A stretch of 64,000 nt of DNA, from assembly GCF_004134865.1 (NCBI RefSeq), contig NZ_SDPO01000001.1, forward strand, positions 558,001 through 622,000, written 5' to 3'. Below, one piece after another: positions 1 through 8,169 of this stretch. Position numbers and translations under genes: made by a program. Under the pieces are notes generated by a model, which was not told the origin of the DNA, searched no databases, and saw only the letters and a list, made by a program, of their open reading frames with translations. Position 1 is the stretch's first letter, and each line of letters starts with the position of its first letter. The DNA comes from Agromyces fucosus. Its GTDB lineage: Bacteria > Actinomycetota > Actinomycetes > Actinomycetales > Microbacteriaceae.

Positions 1-157
1 GCAGACGGACGGCGTAGTCACTGTCCTGCTTGCGCTTGGTGCGGCCGTGCTCACCGGGAGCGTACGGGCGCTTCTCCATGTAGCGGGCGGCCTTCGGGGT
101 GAGGGCGACGCCGAGCGCACGGGAGAGGCGGGTCTTGCTACGTGACTGGTTCGACAC
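1..157 (-). CDS. rpsD: 30S ribosomal protein S4, N-terminal part (cut by window edge)
   Basis: Only the first 52 or so codons lie in the window; the rest runs off the left edge. The reverse-strand translation from GTG at 157 reads VSNQSRSKTRLSRALGVALT and continues with the PGEHGR motif, as in actinobacterial S4 proteins. S4 binds 16S rRNA and nucleates assembly of the small subunit. An AAAGGA ribosome binding site lies 6 bases upstream of the GTG, which supports this start. It lies downstream of rarA in the same direction, but a gap of about 190 bases with its own candidate promoter separates them. Confidence 0.93.
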   Translation of the reverse strand, partial: MSNQSRSKTRLSRALGVALTPKAARYMEKRPYAPGEHGRTKRKQDSDYAVRL

Positions 158-319
158 GAATGTCCTTTCGGAAGAATCTCAAGTGAAATCACGGCGCGAA
201 CGTGCGCCGGGAATCTGTGTCAGAGGGATTCGCCAAGGGTGGATCGGCTACAGATCGCACCCGTTCGCCGGTGACTCCCTCGCAGCCGCGCTCGGGAATC
301 AGGCTTCAGGCCAACGAAA

Positions 320-347
320 ATGATATCACGACGATGTGCGCTTCGAC
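320..347 (-). promoter_or_regulatory. Candidate extended -10 promoter for rpsD
   Basis: On the reverse strand TATCAT (325 down to 320) is preceded by TG plus one base, an extended -10 element. GTCGAA at 347-342 lies 16 bases upstream as a weak -35. Transcription would start near 313 and leave a leader of about 155 bases before rpsD. The leader could host S4 autoregulation, as known for other bacterial S4 genes, but I did not recognise a specific structure. Weak evidence. Confidence 0.35.
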
Positions 348-348
348 G

Positions 349-1785
349 TCACCGCTCGCCGCGCACGATGCGCCGCAGCTTCGCGAGCCGAGCCGAGACC
401 TCGCGCTCGTTGCCGTGCTCGGTCGGCTCGTAGTACACGGCGCCTCGCAACGAGTCGGGAAGGTACTGCTGCTCGACCACGCCGATCTCGTCGTTGTGCG
501 GGTACTTGTAGCCCTTGCCGTGCCCGAGCCGCTTCGCCCCGGGGTAGTGCGCGTCGCGCAGGTGCTTCGGCACCCGGCCCGCTTTGCCTTCACGCACGTC
601 GGCGATCGCCTGGTTGATGCCGAGGTAGGCGGCGTTCGACTTCGGGGCGGTGGCCAGGTGCACGACCGCCTGCGCGAGCGGAATGCGACCCTCCGGCATG
701 CCGATGTACTGCACGGCATCGGCGGCGGCCACGGCCACGCCGAGCGCGCTCGGGTCGGCGAGCCCGATGTCTTCGGAGGCGAGCACGATGATGCGCCGCG
801 CGATGAACCGCGGATCTTCGCCCGCCTCGATCATGCGAGCGAGGTAGTGCAGCGAGGCGTCGACGTCACTGCCGCGCACCGACTTGATGAACGCGCTGAT
901 GACGTCGTAGTGCTCGTCGCCGTTGCGGTCGTAGCGCAGCAGGGCGCGGTCGACCGCGCGAGCCACGATCTCGGTCGTGATCATCGGCGGAGCGGATGCC
1001 GCGGCATCCGCGTCGTCGCCTGCCGCCGTGTCGTCGGCCGGGCGGTCTGCCGTGTCTCCGTCTTCGGCCTCGTCATCGGCTTCAGCGGTATCCGCCGCCG
1101 GAACGGACTGCACGGCGGCCACCGCGGCTGCCTCGAGCGCCGTGAGCGCTCGGCGTGCGTCGCCCGACGCGAGCCGGATGATGGCGGCCCGCGCCTCGGG
1201 GTCGAGAGCGACCTTGCCGGCGAGACCGCGCGGATCGGTCACCGCGCGGTCGACGAGGACTCCGAGGTCGTCGTCAGTGAGGAGCTCGAGGGTCAGCAGG
1301 AGGGATCGGGACAGGAGCGGCGAGATCACGGAGAACGAGGGGTTCTCGGTCGTCGCCGCCACGAGGATGACCCACCCGTTCTCGACGCCGGGCAGCAACG
1401 CGTCTTGCTGGGCCTTCGTGAAGCGGTGGATCTCGTCGAGGAAGAGCACCGTCGAGAGCCCGTAGAGATCACGGCTCGCCCGCGCCTCCTCCATGACCTG
1501 GCGCACGTCGCGCACACCGGCCGACACCGCCGACAGCTCGACGAACTTGCGGCCCGACGAGCGCGCGATCGCCTGGGCGAGCGTCGTCTTGCCGGTGCCG
1601 GGCGGCCCCCAGAGGATCACGGAGACGGAGCCCGACTCCCCCGAGCGATCGCCCGCGAGGGCGACGAGCGGCGACCCCGGGGTCAGCAGATGCCGTTGGC
1701 CGGCCACCTCGTCGAGGCTCGTCGGGCGCATGCGCACCGCGAGCGGGGTCGCGCCTGAGCGCAGCCCCGGGCCGGAATCAACCAT
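349..1785 (-). CDS. rarA: Replication-associated recombination protein A (RarA/MgsA AAA+ ATPase)
   Basis: 478-residue AAA+ ATPase of the RarA/MgsA/WRNIP1 family, which acts at stalled replication forks. Walker A (GPPGTGKTT) is at residues 60-68 and Walker B (LFLDEIH) at 114-120; the ATTENPSF sensor stretch follows near 144. The C-terminal tetramerisation part with the [11 protein letters not shown] and PKSNAAY motifs is intact. Residues 228-268 form an unusual Asp/Ala-rich low-complexity insert between the AAA+ lid and the C-terminal domain. Start chosen at ATG 1785, where family similarity begins; the frame stays open upstream through a 54-bp tandem repeat, but that stretch does not look like the family N-terminus. 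Confidence 0.93.
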   Translation of the reverse strand: MVDSGPGLRSGATPLAVRMRPTSLDEVAGQRHLLTPGSPLVALAGDRSGESGSVSVILWGPPGTGKTTLAQAIARSSGRKFVELSAVSAGVRDVRQVMEEARASRDLYGLSTVLFLDEIHRFTKAQQDALLPGVENGWVILVAATTENPSFSVISPLLSRSLLLTLELLTDDDLGVLVDRAVTDPRGLAGKVALDPEARAAIIRLASGDARRALTALEAAAVAAVQSVPAADTAEADDEAEDGDTADRPADDTAAGDDADAAASAPPMITTEIVARAVDRALLRYDRNGDEHYDVISAFIKSVRGSDVDASLHYLARMIEAGEDPRFIARRIIVLASEDIGLADPSALGVAVAAADAVQYIGMPEGRIPLAQAVVHLATAPKSNAAYLGINQAIADVREGKAGRVPKHLRDAHYPGAKRLGHGKGYKYPHNDEIGVVEQQYLPDSLRGAVYYEPTEHGNEREVSARLAKLRRIVRGER

Positions 1786-1800
1786 GTCTTCAAGCGTAGT

Positions 1801-1935
1801 CGCGGCATCCGACACGGGATCTCCGGCCCGAATCGACCACGACGCCACACGAGTCGCGGCATCCGACACCGGATCTCCGGCCCGAATCGACCACGACGCC
1901 ACGCGAGTCGCGGCTTCCGACTGAGGATCTCGGCG
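1801..1935. repeat. 54-bp tandem repeat, two full copies and a degraded third
   Basis: The unit at 1801-1854 (begins CGCGGCATCCGACAC) is repeated at 1855-1908 with two visible substitutions. A third, degraded partial copy starts at 1909 (CGCGGCTTCCGACTG) and fades after about 25 bases. The array fills the space between divergent rarA and the cyclophilin gene. Because 54 is a multiple of 3, the repeat stays open in rarA's frame and would encode an 18-residue repeat ([18 protein letters not shown]) if translation began upstream. Confidence 0.9.
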
Positions 1936-1953
1936 CGGAGTTCGGTGCGGCGA

Positions 1954-1983
1954 TTGGTCTGGGCACCCCGCCTTGCGTAGAGT
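1954..1983 (+). promoter_or_regulatory. Candidate promoter of the cyclophilin gene
   Basis: TTGGTC at 1954-1959 and TAGAGT at 1978-1983 are separated by 18 bases. Both resemble housekeeping sigma-factor elements and sit about 30 bases before the GTG start at 2015. Inferred from sequence only. Confidence 0.42.
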
Positions 1984-2014
1984 CGGCACGCAGGAGTCCC
2001 GAGAAGGAGCATGC

Positions 2015-2794
2015 GTGGCATCGAACGACCGACAGGCGCGTGAAGAACGAGCGCGCCTTCGCACCTACCAGGCACGCCAGGAAGTCCACACCCGGAAGCA
2101 GCGCCGGCGCACCCGCGACAACGTGATCGCGGTGCTCGCGCTCGTCGTCGTACTCGCCCTCGCCACGGCCGCGCAGATCTTCTACTTCAGCGGCGGACCG
2201 GGCGCCGAGCCCGTTGCCACCGACACGGCGACCCCGACTCCGACTCCGGCGGCCGAAGAGGAGAACCAGGGCGACGTGCCCTCCGCGGACATCGCCGAGG
2301 ACCGCACCTGGACCGGCACGCTGACGCTCAACGACATCCCGCTCGGCGTCGAGCTCGACGGCGCGGCCGCCCCGCAGGCCGTCTCGAGCGAGATCAGTCT
2401 CGCCCAGTCGGGCTTCTACACCGGCACGAGCTGCCACCGTCTCACGACCGAGGGCATCTGGGTGCTGCAGTGCGGCGACCCGAGCGGCGACGGCACGGGT
2501 GGCCCGGGCTACAGCTACGGGCCCGTCGAGAACGTTCCGTCCGACGGCGTCTACCCCGCCGGCACGATCGCGATGGCCCGTGCAGCATCGCAGTACAGCC
2601 AGGGCAGCCAGTTCTTCATCGTCTATGAAGACACGACGCTGCCGGGCGACACCGGCGGCTACACCGTCATCGGCAAGGTGACGAGCGGTCTCGACGCGCT
2701 CCGAGCCGGCGTCATCGACGCGGGCACCAGCGACGGTGCCGGCGACGGTGCCCCCGCCGTGCCGACCACGATCACGGCGTTCACGATCGAGTGA
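2015..2794 (+). CDS. Membrane-anchored peptidyl-prolyl cis-trans isomerase (cyclophilin type)
   Basis: 259-residue cyclophilin-type PPIase, expected to catalyse proline isomerisation of proteins outside the membrane. A basic cytoplasmic N-terminus (about residues 1-35) is followed by one membrane segment ([20 protein letters not shown]), a Thr/Pro-rich linker and a cyclophilin domain with [18 protein letters not shown] and [11 protein letters not shown] motifs. Start GTG at 2015 is chosen because GAGAAGGAG lies 6 bases upstream; the ATG at 1973 lacks such a site and would overlap the promoter. Similar single-helix PPIases are common in Microbacteriaceae. Transcribed divergently from rarA and followed by a DUF349 gene on the same strand. 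Confidence 0.9.
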   Translation: MASNDRQAREERARLRTYQARQEVHTRKQRRRTRDNVIAVLALVVVLALATAAQIFYFSGGPGAEPVATDTATPTPTPAAEEENQGDVPSADIAEDRTWTGTLTLNDIPLGVELDGAAAPQAVSSEISLAQSGFYTGTSCHRLTTEGIWVLQCGDPSGDGTGGPGYSYGPVENVPSDGVYPAGTIAMARAASQYSQGSQFFIVYEDTTLPGDTGGYTVIGKVTSGLDALRAGVIDAGTSDGAGDGAPAVPTTITAFTIE

Positions 2795-2800
2795 GCGCCC

Positions 2801-2820
2801 GCACCGCCCCTCGGCGGTGC
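2801..2820 (+). terminator. Hairpin after the cyclophilin gene (weak terminator)
   Basis: GCACCGCC (2801-2808) and GGCGGTGC (2813-2820) form a perfect 8-bp stem with a CCTC loop, 6 bases after the stop codon. There is no clear run of T, so termination is uncertain. TAGGCT at 2823-2828 immediately after could be a -10 element for the next gene. Confidence 0.35.
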
Positions 2821-2882
2821 AATAGGCTTGATGCCGTCAACGTCGCCCACGGGCGGCATCCGACATACGACAGGGTGAGGCC

Positions 2883-4115
2883 GTGACCGATTCAGATCAG
2901 CAACCGTGGGGCCGCGTCGACGAGACGGGCACCGTCTTCGTGCGCACGAGCGACGGCGAACGAGCGGTCGGGCAGTACCCCGACGGCTCGGCTGAAGAGG
3001 CACTCGCCTACTTCGAGCGCAAGTACGCCGATCTGGCGGGCCAGGTGGGCCTGCTCGAACAGCGCGTGCGCCGAGGTGCGCCCGCAGCGGATGTCTCGAA
3101 GGCCGTGGCCTCGCTCCAGTCCTCCGTCTCCACGGCCAACGCGGTCGGCGACCTCGAATCGCTCGGGCGTCGTCTCGAGGCGCTCTCGGGCACGACCAAG
3201 GAGCTGACCGAACAGCAGCAGGCCGAGTCGAAGGCCGCGGTCGCCGAGGCCGTCGCCGAGCGCACCGCGATCGTGGAGGCAGCCGAGGCCCTCGCGGCCG
3301 GCGACCCCGCGAAGACGCAGTGGAAGCAGGCCACCGCAGAGCTCGATGAGCTCTTCGCGCGCTGGCAGCGCCACCAGCAAGACGGACCGCGCCTGCCGAA
3401 GAACGAGGCCAATGAGCTCTGGAAGCGCTTCCGCGCCGCCCGCTCGACGATCGAGACGCACCGCAAGGCGTTCTTCGCCGAGCTCGACGCAGCGCACCGC
3501 GACGTGCGTTCGCGCAAGCAGGCGCTGATCGAGCGGGCCGAGGCGCTCGCCCCGCGCGGTGCCGACGCGGTGGGCGACTACCGTCACCTGCTCGACGAGT
3601 GGAAGCTCGCGGGCCGTGCCGGCAAGAAGCTCGACGACGCCCTCTGGGCGAAGTTCAAGGCCGCCGGCGACGTGCTCTTCGGCGCGAAGGCCGAGATCGA
3701 CGCGCAGGAGGACGAGAGCTACCGCGCGAACCTCGAGGAGAAGCTCGCGCTGCTCACCGAGGCCGAGCCCCTGCTCACCGAGCAGGACCCGAAGCAGGCT
3801 CGTGCCGGGCTCAACAAGATCCAGCGCAAGTGGGACGAGATCGGCAAGGTTCCGCGCGATCAGGTGCGCGTCGTCGAAGACCGCCTGCGCAAGATCGAGA
3901 ACCACGTCAAGTCGCTCGAGGAGGAGCGCTGGCAGCGCGAGGACCCCGAGAAGAAGGCGCGGTCCGAGGGCATGCTCGGTCAGCTCCACGACGCGATCGA
4001 CAAGCTCGAGGCCGAGCTCGCGGCTGCTGAGGCATCCGGCGACGCGAAGGCCGCGGCATCCGCTCGCGAAGCCCTCGATGCGCGCAAGGCCTGGCTCAAG
4101 GCCGTCGGCGGCTGA
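2883..4115 (+). CDS. DUF349 domain-containing protein
   Basis: 410-residue, highly charged, largely helical protein with repeated DUF349 modules of the pattern W..A...LDELF.RWQ and ALI.RAE.L. (about residues 130-350) and a coiled-coil-like C-terminus rich in Glu, Lys and Ala. DUF349 proteins are widespread in actinobacteria; their biochemical role is not firmly established. The GTG start at 2883 follows a GGGTGAGG stretch. It is co-directional with the cyclophilin and the next gene. No membrane segment or signal peptide is visible, so it is probably cytoplasmic. Confidence 0.85.
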   Translation: MTDSDQQPWGRVDETGTVFVRTSDGERAVGQYPDGSAEEALAYFERKYADLAGQVGLLEQRVRRGAPAADVSKAVASLQSSVSTANAVGDLESLGRRLEALSGTTKELTEQQQAESKAAVAEAVAERTAIVEAAEALAAGDPAKTQWKQATAELDELFARWQRHQQDGPRLPKNEANELWKRFRAARSTIETHRKAFFAELDAAHRDVRSRKQALIERAEALAPRGADAVGDYRHLLDEWKLAGRAGKKLDDALWAKFKAAGDVLFGAKAEIDAQEDESYRANLEEKLALLTEAEPLLTEQDPKQARAGLNKIQRKWDEIGKVPRDQVRVVEDRLRKIENHVKSLEEERWQREDPEKKARSEGMLGQLHDAIDKLEAELAAAEASGDAKAAASAREALDARKAWLKAVGG

Positions 4116-4208
4116 TTCCCCCTCGCGATGTCGCGGTCTCGGCCGCGCTACTGTCGTGAGCGCGCCGTTGTCCACAGATCGCGCCTGACTGCGCCCTGAA
4201 GGGCACCA

Positions 4209-4835
4209 GTGCCGGAGCATGTCCGTATGGCCAAGCTCCCGAACGTGCTCAGCATCGACGACCTCTCGCTCGCGGAACTCTGCGCCGCCCGCATCGACGG
4301 CGAACTGATGCCCATCGGCGACGGGTGGGCACCCGTCGATGAGCCCGATCTGCCGTCACTGCGAGCGGCGGCCGTTGCGCTCCGCGCGCCGCGTGCGCTC
4401 GTGGTCGAACGACGATCGGCAGCCTGGGTGCACGGCGCGCTCGACGCTCCCCCGATGCTCGCGCAGTTCTGCGTGTCCCGCACCGCACGGGTCGCGCTCG
4501 TCTCGGTGCCGCGCGTCGTCGTGCGCGAGGTCGCGATCGAGCCCGACGAGATCATCGAGTTCCCGTTCGCGCGATGCACCAACGTCGTGCGCACGGGCTT
4601 CGACCTGCTGCGCGAGCACGCCGAAGACGACGGGGAGGTCGAGTCGATCGTCACCGCGCTCTGCAGGGCCGACGCGAAGCTCGCTGCCCGGTTGCGTCGG
4701 CGGTTCGACGAGGCGATCCGCATGCCGCACCGGAGCCTCGCCCTCGATCGGCTCGATCACGTCGATGCGAGGCTCGTCGAATTCGATCCGACGGAATTCG
4801 ATCGGGCTCGGCCGGCCGCCGTCAGCCGTCGCTGA
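4209..4835 (+). CDS. Hypothetical protein, AbiEi antitoxin-like
   Basis: 208-residue protein of uncertain function. The central stretch [14 protein letters not shown] resembles the SHRSAAWLHGL signature of the type IV AbiEi antitoxin/transcriptional regulator family common in actinobacteria, but no toxin partner gene is adjacent. Start is either GTG 4209 (GAAGGG 5 bases upstream) or ATG 4227 (GGAG about 10 bases upstream, giving [18 protein letters not shown]); I cannot decide between them. Its 3' end overlaps the 3' end of the convergent rel gene by 14 bases. Base composition looks like the neighbours. Confidence 0.65.
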   Translation: MPEHVRMAKLPNVLSIDDLSLAELCAARIDGELMPIGDGWAPVDEPDLPSLRAAAVALRAPRALVVERRSAAWVHGALDAPPMLAQFCVSRTARVALVSVPRVVVREVAIEPDEIIEFPFARCTNVVRTGFDLLREHAEDDGEVESIVTALCRADAKLAARLRRRFDEAIRMPHRSLALDRLDHVDARLVEFDPTEFDRARPAAVSRR

Positions 4836-7074
4836 CGCGATACACGTCGTAGACGGCGTCGATGCGTCGAACCGCATTCAGCACACGATCGAGATGCGTG
4901 GTGTCGCCCATCTCGAAGACGAAGCGGCTGAGCGCGAGGCGGTCGGTCGACGTCGAGACGTTGGCGGAGAGGATGTTGACGTGGTGCTCCGAGAGCACGC
5001 GCGTGACATCGGAGAGGAGCCCCGCGCGGTCGAGTGCCTCGATCTGGATCTGCACGAGGAAGACGCTCTTCGAGCTCGGCGCCCACTCCACGTCGATCAT
5101 GCGTTCGGGTTCCTGCATGAGGCTCTGCACGTTGTGGCAGCTCGCCTGGTGCACCGAGACGCCGGCGCCGCGCGTGACGAAGCCGACGATCTCGTCGCCG
5201 GGCACGGGAGTGCAGCAACGGGCGAGCTTGACGAGGATGTCGGGCGCACCGCGCACGAGGACTCCGGAGTCCGAGTGCCGCGGCAGGGGCCGCGAACGCA
5301 CCGGGATCGGCAGGTCGGGCTCGTCGCCCTCGTCGACGTCGCGCACGAGCGCGACGACCTTCTCGAGCACCGACTGCGTCGACACGTGGCCTTCGCCTAC
5401 GGCGGCGTACAGCGAGGAGACGTCGTCGTAGCGCAGCTGGGCTGCCACCTCGGCGAAGGACTCCTGGTTCATGAGCTTCTGCAGGGGCAGGTTCTGCTTG
5501 CGCATGGCGCGGGCGATCGCGTCGCGACCCTGCTCGATCGCCTCGTCGCGCCGCTCCTTGGTGAACCACTGCCGGATCTTGTTGCGGGCACGCGGGCTCT
5601 TGACGAAGCTGAGCCAATCCTTGCTCGGCCCCGAGTCGGGGTTCTTCGAGGTGAACACCTCGACGACGTCGCCGCTCAGCAATTCGCTCTCGAGTGGGAC
5701 GAGACGGCCGTTGACCTTCGCTCCCATCGTGCGATGACCGACCTCGGTGTGCACGGCGTAAGCGAAGTCGACCGGGGTCGCGCCGGCCGGCAGGCCGATC
5801 ACCCGACCCTTCGGGGTGAAGACGTACACCTCCTTGGCGCCGATCTCGAAGCGCAGCGAATCGAGGAACTCCCCCGGGTCGGCCGTCTCGGCCTGCCAGT
5901 CGGAGATGTGAGCGAGCCACGCCATGTCGGTCTCGTTCTGACCCGACTTGTCGGCGGTGCGACCGCCGGCCATCCGTTCCTTGTACTTCCAGTGCGCCGC
6001 GACACCGTACTCGGCGCGCTGGTGCATGTCGTGCGTGCGGATCTGGATCTCGACCGCGCGCCCCTTCGGGCCGATCACGGTCGTGTGCAGCGACTGGTAC
6101 AGGTTGAACTTCGGCGTCGCGATGTAGTCCTTGAAGCGGCCGGGAAGCGGGGTCCACCTGGCATGGATCGCGCCGAGCACCGCGTAGCAGTCGCGCACCG
6201 AGTTCACGAGCACCCGGATGCCGACGAGGTCGTAGATCTCGTCGAAGTCACGGCCTCGCACGATCATCTTCTGGTAGATCGAGTAGTACTGCTTGGGCCG
6301 ACCGACGACCTTGCCCCGGATCTTCGCAGCCTTCAGGTCGTCTGCGATGAGGTCGATGACGTTCTGCACGAACTCTTCGCGCTGCGGAGTGCGCTGCTTG
6401 ACGAGGCTCTCGATCTCGGCGTAGAGCTTCGGGTAGAGCACGGCGAACGAGAGGTCTTCGAGCTCCCACTTGATCGTCTGGATGCCGAGGCGATGCGCGA
6501 GCGGTGCATAGATCTCGAGGGTCTCGGTCGCCTTGCGCGCAGCCGACGCCGCCGGCACGAAACCCCACGTGCGCGCGTTGTGCAACCGGTCGGCGAGCTT
6601 GATGATGAGCACCCGGATGTCTTTCGACATCGCGACGATCATCTTGCGAACGGTCTCCGCCTGCGTCGAGTCGCCGTACTTGACCTTGTCGAGCTTCGTG
6701 ACGCCGTCGACGAGCATGGCGATCTCGTCGCCGAAGTCGGCCCGCACCTGGTCGAGCGTGTACGCGGTGTCCTCGACGGTGTCGTGCAGCAGCGCCGCGG
6801 CGACCGTCTTCGATCCGATGCCGAGATCGGCGAGGATCTGCGCGACCGCGATCGGGTGCGTGATGTACGGCTCACCGCTCTTGCGCTTCTGCCCCTCGTG
6901 CGCGCGCTCCGCGACCGTGTACGCCCGCTCGATGAGCGAGAGATCGGCTTTCGGATGGTGCATCCGCACCGTGCGCATGAGGGTGTCGACCGCGCCAGAG
7001 GGCTGTGCCTTGGAGAAGATGCGCGGTACCAGACGGCGCAGCGATGCCGTCGAGTTGACACCCGTCTCCGTCAT
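4822..7074 (-). CDS. rel: Bifunctional (p)ppGpp synthetase/hydrolase Rel
   Basis: 750-residue full-length RelA/SpoT-type enzyme that makes and degrades (p)ppGpp from GTP/GDP and ATP. The hydrolase HD domain is intact (H73, and H97-D98 in LLHDTVED), so it should hydrolyse as well as synthesise. The synthetase domain follows (about 240-360, with [20 protein letters not shown]), then TGS (about 415-475), a Cys/His-containing zinc-finger region ([10 protein letters not shown], about 625-660) and a C-terminal ACT domain. It is the last gene of the yebC-ruvCAB-yajC-secDF-rel operon, 75 bases after secF. ATG start at 7074. Confidence 0.96.
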   Translation of the reverse strand: MTETGVNSTASLRRLVPRIFSKAQPSGAVDTLMRTVRMHHPKADLSLIERAYTVAERAHEGQKRKSGEPYITHPIAVAQILADLGIGSKTVAAALLHDTVEDTAYTLDQVRADFGDEIAMLVDGVTKLDKVKYGDSTQAETVRKMIVAMSKDIRVLIIKLADRLHNARTWGFVPAASAARKATETLEIYAPLAHRLGIQTIKWELEDLSFAVLYPKLYAEIESLVKQRTPQREEFVQNVIDLIADDLKAAKIRGKVVGRPKQYYSIYQKMIVRGRDFDEIYDLVGIRVLVNSVRDCYAVLGAIHARWTPLPGRFKDYIATPKFNLYQSLHTTVIGPKGRAVEIQIRTHDMHQRAEYGVAAHWKYKERMAGGRTADKSGQNETDMAWLAHISDWQAETADPGEFLDSLRFEIGAKEVYVFTPKGRVIGLPAGATPVDFAYAVHTEVGHRTMGAKVNGRLVPLESELLSGDVVEVFTSKNPDSGPSKDWLSFVKSPRARNKIRQWFTKERRDEAIEQGRDAIARAMRKQNLPLQKLMNQESFAEVAAQLRYDDVSSLYAAVGEGHVSTQSVLEKVVALVRDVDEGDEPDLPIPVRSRPLPRHSDSGVLVRGAPDILVKLARCCTPVPGDEIVGFVTRGAGVSVHQASCHNVQSLMQEPERMIDVEWAPSSKSVFLVQIQIEALDRAGLLSDVTRVLSEHHVNILSANVSTSTDRLALSRFVFEMGDTTHLDRVLNAVRRIDAVYDVYRVSDG

Positions 7075-7149
7075 CGCTCACCTCCGGAACTCAATTATCG
7101 CCGCTCCGGAGGCTTCGACGCGCCACACGGCTCACGCCGGCCGCGAACA

Positions 7150-8169
7150 TCATGCGGTGGGCAGCGCCTCGGCCCCCGTCGAGACGGATGCCGCGCGCTC
7201 GCGCTCCTTCAGGACCTTCTGGTCGTGGCGGTGGATCGCCGGCTCCCCTTCACGCAACTGCGAGTAGAGCGGAGCGGCGACGAACACCGTCGACCAGGTG
7301 CCGACGAGGATGCCGATGAGGAGCGCCAGCGAGATGTCGCGGAGCGTGTCGGCTCCGAGCACGCCGGCTCCGATGAAGAGGATCGCCGCGACGGGAAGAG
7401 CGGCCACTACGCTCGTGTTGATCGAACGCACGAGGGTCTGGTTCACCGCGAGGTTCACCGATTCGGCGAAGGTGCGCCTCGACTCCTGACCGTCTTCCGC
7501 GGTGTTCTCACGGATCTTGTCGAAGACCACGACGGTGTCGTACAGCGAGTAACTGAGGATCGTGAGGATACCGATGGTCGCTGCGGGACTGATCTCGAAG
7601 CCGACCGCAGCATAGATGCCCACGGTCACCACGAGGTCGCCGATGAGCGCGAGGATCGCCGCGAGGGACATCTTCCAGGTGCGGAAGTACAGCGCCATGA
7701 TGATGCCCGCGAGCAGGAGGAATGCGACGAGGCCGACGAGGGCCTGCCGAGTGACATCCGCGCCCCAGCTGGGACCGATGAACGAGGAGGTGACCTCCGA
7801 CTCCGGTACGTCGTACGCTTCGGCGAGAGCACCGCTCACGTCTTCCGAATCCGCCTGCTCGAGCTGGTCGGTCTGCACGCGCACACCGGATCCTCCGACG
7901 ATCGCCACCCGCACCTCGGCGTCGGGCACGACGGAGTGGACCGCCTCGATCGCCGGCTCGGGTGTCGCGTTCTCGACCTCGGCGATCTGGAACTGCGATC
8001 CGCCGCGGAACTCGATGCTGAAGTTGATTCCGGTGAGGAGCGGAACGACGATCGACAGCAGGATCAGGACCCCGGCGATCGCGTACCACTTCTTGCGGCC
8101 TCCGACGAAGTTGAAGGACCGCTTGCCGGTGTAGAGGTCATTGCCGAAGGTCGTGAGACGGTTCGCCAT
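7150..8169 (-). CDS. secF: Protein translocase subunit SecF
   Basis: 339-residue SecF, a proton-motive-force-driven accessory subunit of the Sec channel that works with SecD. An N-terminal membrane helix (WYAIAGVLILLSIVVPLL), an external loop and five further C-terminal helices with the ASFIG.S.G.., ILSYSLYDTVVVFDKIRE and SINTSVVA motifs are present. Start ATG 8169 (MANRLTTFGNDLYTGKRS) fits the family; its A overlaps the last base of the secD stop codon (TGATG), so translation is probably coupled. Confidence 0.96.
   Translation of the reverse strand: MANRLTTFGNDLYTGKRSFNFVGGRKKWYAIAGVLILLSIVVPLLTGINFSIEFRGGSQFQIAEVENATPEPAIEAVHSVVPDAEVRVAIVGGSGVRVQTDQLEQADSEDVSGALAEAYDVPESEVTSSFIGPSWGADVTRQALVGLVAFLLLAGIIMALYFRTWKMSLAAILALIGDLVVTVGIYAAVGFEISPAATIGILTILSYSLYDTVVVFDKIRENTAEDGQESRRTFAESVNLAVNQTLVRSINTSVVAALPVAAILFIGAGVLGADTLRDISLALLIGILVGTWSTVFVAAPLYSQLREGEPAIHRHDQKVLKERERAASVSTGAEALPTA

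Noticed and set aside
1786-2064. RarA starting upstream of 1785 through the tandem repeat
   Set aside because: The extra sequence has no family similarity and would overlap the cyclophilin start; kept only as a low-probability idea in the findings.
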